Origin: a virus
Direction: 5' to 3' (one strand)
IMG/VR virus record: IMGVR_UViG_3300034280_001042
Span: 27,972 to 91,971 of that record
DNA: 64,000 bases
Below, piece after piece: positions 63,501-64,000 of the stretch (position 1 is the first letter of the stretch; every line of letters begins with the position of its first letter). The notes below the pieces were generated by a model, which saw only the letters and a list, made by a program, of their open reading frames with translations, ran no database searches and was not told where the DNA came from. The position numbers and the translations under genes were made by a program.

Positions 63501-64000
63501 CACCAGCACTCATCTGATATAATTTTGCTACATCGGATATCCCTAAGACTGCACTTCCAAGTGATGATGGCTTATCTTGCAATTTATTTTTAATAATATC
63601 TATTGGCTCAAAAACTTTTGCTATTGAACTAGCGGATCTGGCTGCATCTAGAATGTCTAATTGATTACCTACATATCCATAATCTGATGATTCATTAATG
63701 TCTAATAATTTTTTTTCTGAATATTTTGTAATATCTGCTGCTGACTTTCCCTTTCTTAATTTTGCTGATCCTATAATGGTTGAAATTGAGTTAGATATAA
63801 TCTTATTCAAAATTTCTGCATCAAAAGGAATATTGGAAACAAGTGTCTGTGCTTTTATTGATTTTTCTAGTTTACCAGCAGCTGTTGCATTACCTGAGTC
63901 TTTTAACGAACTAATACTGGGAAGCATCCACCGATTACCAAAACCAGATCTTTTAGTTTCTAATTGAAAACTTGGAGCATACCCAAATTCTTCTGTACTA
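60568..64000 (-). CDS. Tail tape measure protein, 5' end cut by the window
   Basis: The frame is open to base 64000, so the ATG at 63927 is internal and the gene begins outside. The visible 1143 residues are Ala/Ser/Lys/Leu-rich and helical with long amphipathic stretches, as in tape measures. GTDTVPAMLTPGEFVVNRSATQ (read in parts, near 61100-61160) is the typical tape measure signature; GGxVxYASNG and repeated HADGAV/GGIIL turns frame it. The C-terminus ends in a VDVNVRG strand and a basic tail. It sets tail length and is first in this part of the operon. Confidence 0.85.
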   Translation of the reverse strand, partial: STEEFGYAPSFQLETKRSGFGNRWMLPSISSLKDSGNATAAGKLEKSIKAQTLVSNIPFDAEILNKIISNSISTIIGSAKLRKGKSAADITKYSEKKLLDINESSDYGYVGNQLDILDAARSASSIAKVFEPIDIIKNKLQDKPSSLGSAVLGISDVAKLYQMSAGGGFRFDPNAIDPDKYMGGVFVSPNKKESTVIGSNFKGNVLAGAAGAGSGGGSNGVGFSENSMAVGLPTEATIGSKLLNTQMLDVLKTKATEYETAVNTAYSELDTYIKNPDNFNSTSTQTQKASNISGLLRRIYDSNWPGLYIKLPTDNLNDEWKSKGTNGLAIFKPDLASIWEAKIALALTTPNKDLYKKAKGYKLNGEPSLVKIGNQSQETIEAAGEEYLDGVKSFPWIGDIKLAEEFSNNILRLEQEASQKSFVSAFKVDEQPIPEKVTLDKITLDKLGPGFSKDTKAEFGFQYRNIEVPKLSRNTGYAPPQNGEILKGIIVSAGGALDTSVLNPFLGEDITAGKGNIFANSLDEIKQKLIDTYTKYFEGDQAAFTSFSLATLATPQTWMTDLEKLNAYTTEDGLITNPWFPKISADAYKNQLLTSPGSGGQATTIPGATISIGDKLKTAQQLINQIIGPKIGVIRAFGYGLSPLSVPAQIGQYAEGLISLSKSFGSKIVGQNGSVNPNLADVWGRITAVGETFKFLAKDDLLGLSNKIGLGQSAMGVPDTGAISSQVAQYAQFLATQGTFLAGVSGQAQQTLEKQVTGDQQIASTSLSGGKSQSISDIFKGASDTTVAKDGKIQSKEATPPKTLLDLGKKVFNPYNSFANPNDRASLIDYLMSQIKDQVNPYFKSGVTILRNYLLGMDTLISGATVNEQDLDVNYKGANSALLALTNGEFGALPNVQKIKELAAFRAAQQQAKKDKAKQEAQNPGQVAAMATGGVVYASNGTLVNYQPRGTDTVPAMLTPGEFVVNRSATQKNLPLLHAINSGGTQGLNRGGIVNYLQSGGIILPQYHADGAVASSTNSVVGGGSIKVDGSSAARGLESALTVGTNALKQVLQGFGISPESITAINSFVTGLQKVSEVLANINITPEVKFTGSVDVNVRGAEGLTGPMRDLVNGAINNAMTRLQSANSGAKLEVPQGDFTSGK

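Noticed and set aside
63925-63927. ATG at 63927 as the start of the tape measure protein
   Set aside because: The frame stays open to base 64000 with plausible coding sequence, so the true start is outside the window.
1-64000. CRISPR arrays, tRNA genes and insertion sequences
   Set aside because: No regular spaced direct repeats, no cloverleaf-like segments in the gaps and no transposase genes were found by reading.

Overview
This window looks like an internal piece of the genome of a large tailed bacteriophage, or of a prophage-like element of that kind. G+C is about one third by eye. Genes are packed edge to edge: ATGA or TAATG stop/start overlaps are the rule, no gap reaches 300 bases, and I see no tRNA, rRNA, CRISPR array or insertion sequence. 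Both outer genes run off the window. Capsid, portal, terminase and lysis genes are not present and must lie outside. The host is not shown directly. The tail protein at 56995-60501 carries a formylglycine-generating-enzyme-like (SUMF1) domain whose wording resembles versions I associate with planctomycete-type bacteria. That is a hint only.

Positions 1-32520 are all on the + strand. Bases 1-6303 hold a first surface-chemistry island: a methyltransferase, a DxD glycosyltransferase, a sulfotransferase-like protein, a GT-D-like glycosyltransferase and unknowns. Next come nucleotide metabolism (dCMP deaminase, B12-dependent ribonucleotide reductase), a PhoH-like ATPase, an HNH nuclease and a run of small proteins. 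The replication and recombination core follows: RecA/UvsX-like recombinase, PD-(D/E)XK nuclease, DnaB-type helicase, DnaG-type primase, dNMP kinase, a Cas4/AddB-like nuclease that appears to start at ATT, and a bacterial-type DNA polymerase III alpha subunit. The polymerase is split into two genes, with a small gene and a DnaQ-type proofreading exonuclease between the halves. A single-strand binding protein follows as an isolated unit, with a consensus sigma-70 promoter before it and a strong intrinsic terminator after it. A second chain of glycosyltransferase-like genes (24150-30683) then precedes a homing-endonuclease-like gene and a possible recombination mediator.

Positions 32522-64000 are all on the - strand and encode tail or virion structure. 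The order of transcription is: the C-terminal part of a tape measure protein (cut by the window end), a large tail protein with a circularly permuted SUMF1 domain and a Cys-rich end, a fibronectin-type-III tail protein, an adaptor with a tail-fibre-like N-terminus, a series of proteins built from a Cys-rich 'NWP' repeat of about 130 residues, a 43-residue Thr-Pro microprotein, a 646-residue protein, two giant proteins (1991 and 2542 residues) that are probably tail tip or baseplate parts, and a small Cys-rich protein. The two arms meet tail to tail with one base between their stop codons.

The features most worth attention are the split polymerase with the exonuclease in the gap, the circularly permuted SUMF1 domain, the Cys-rich repeat family, the ATT start of the Cas4/AddB-like nuclease, and the two glycosyltransferase islands.
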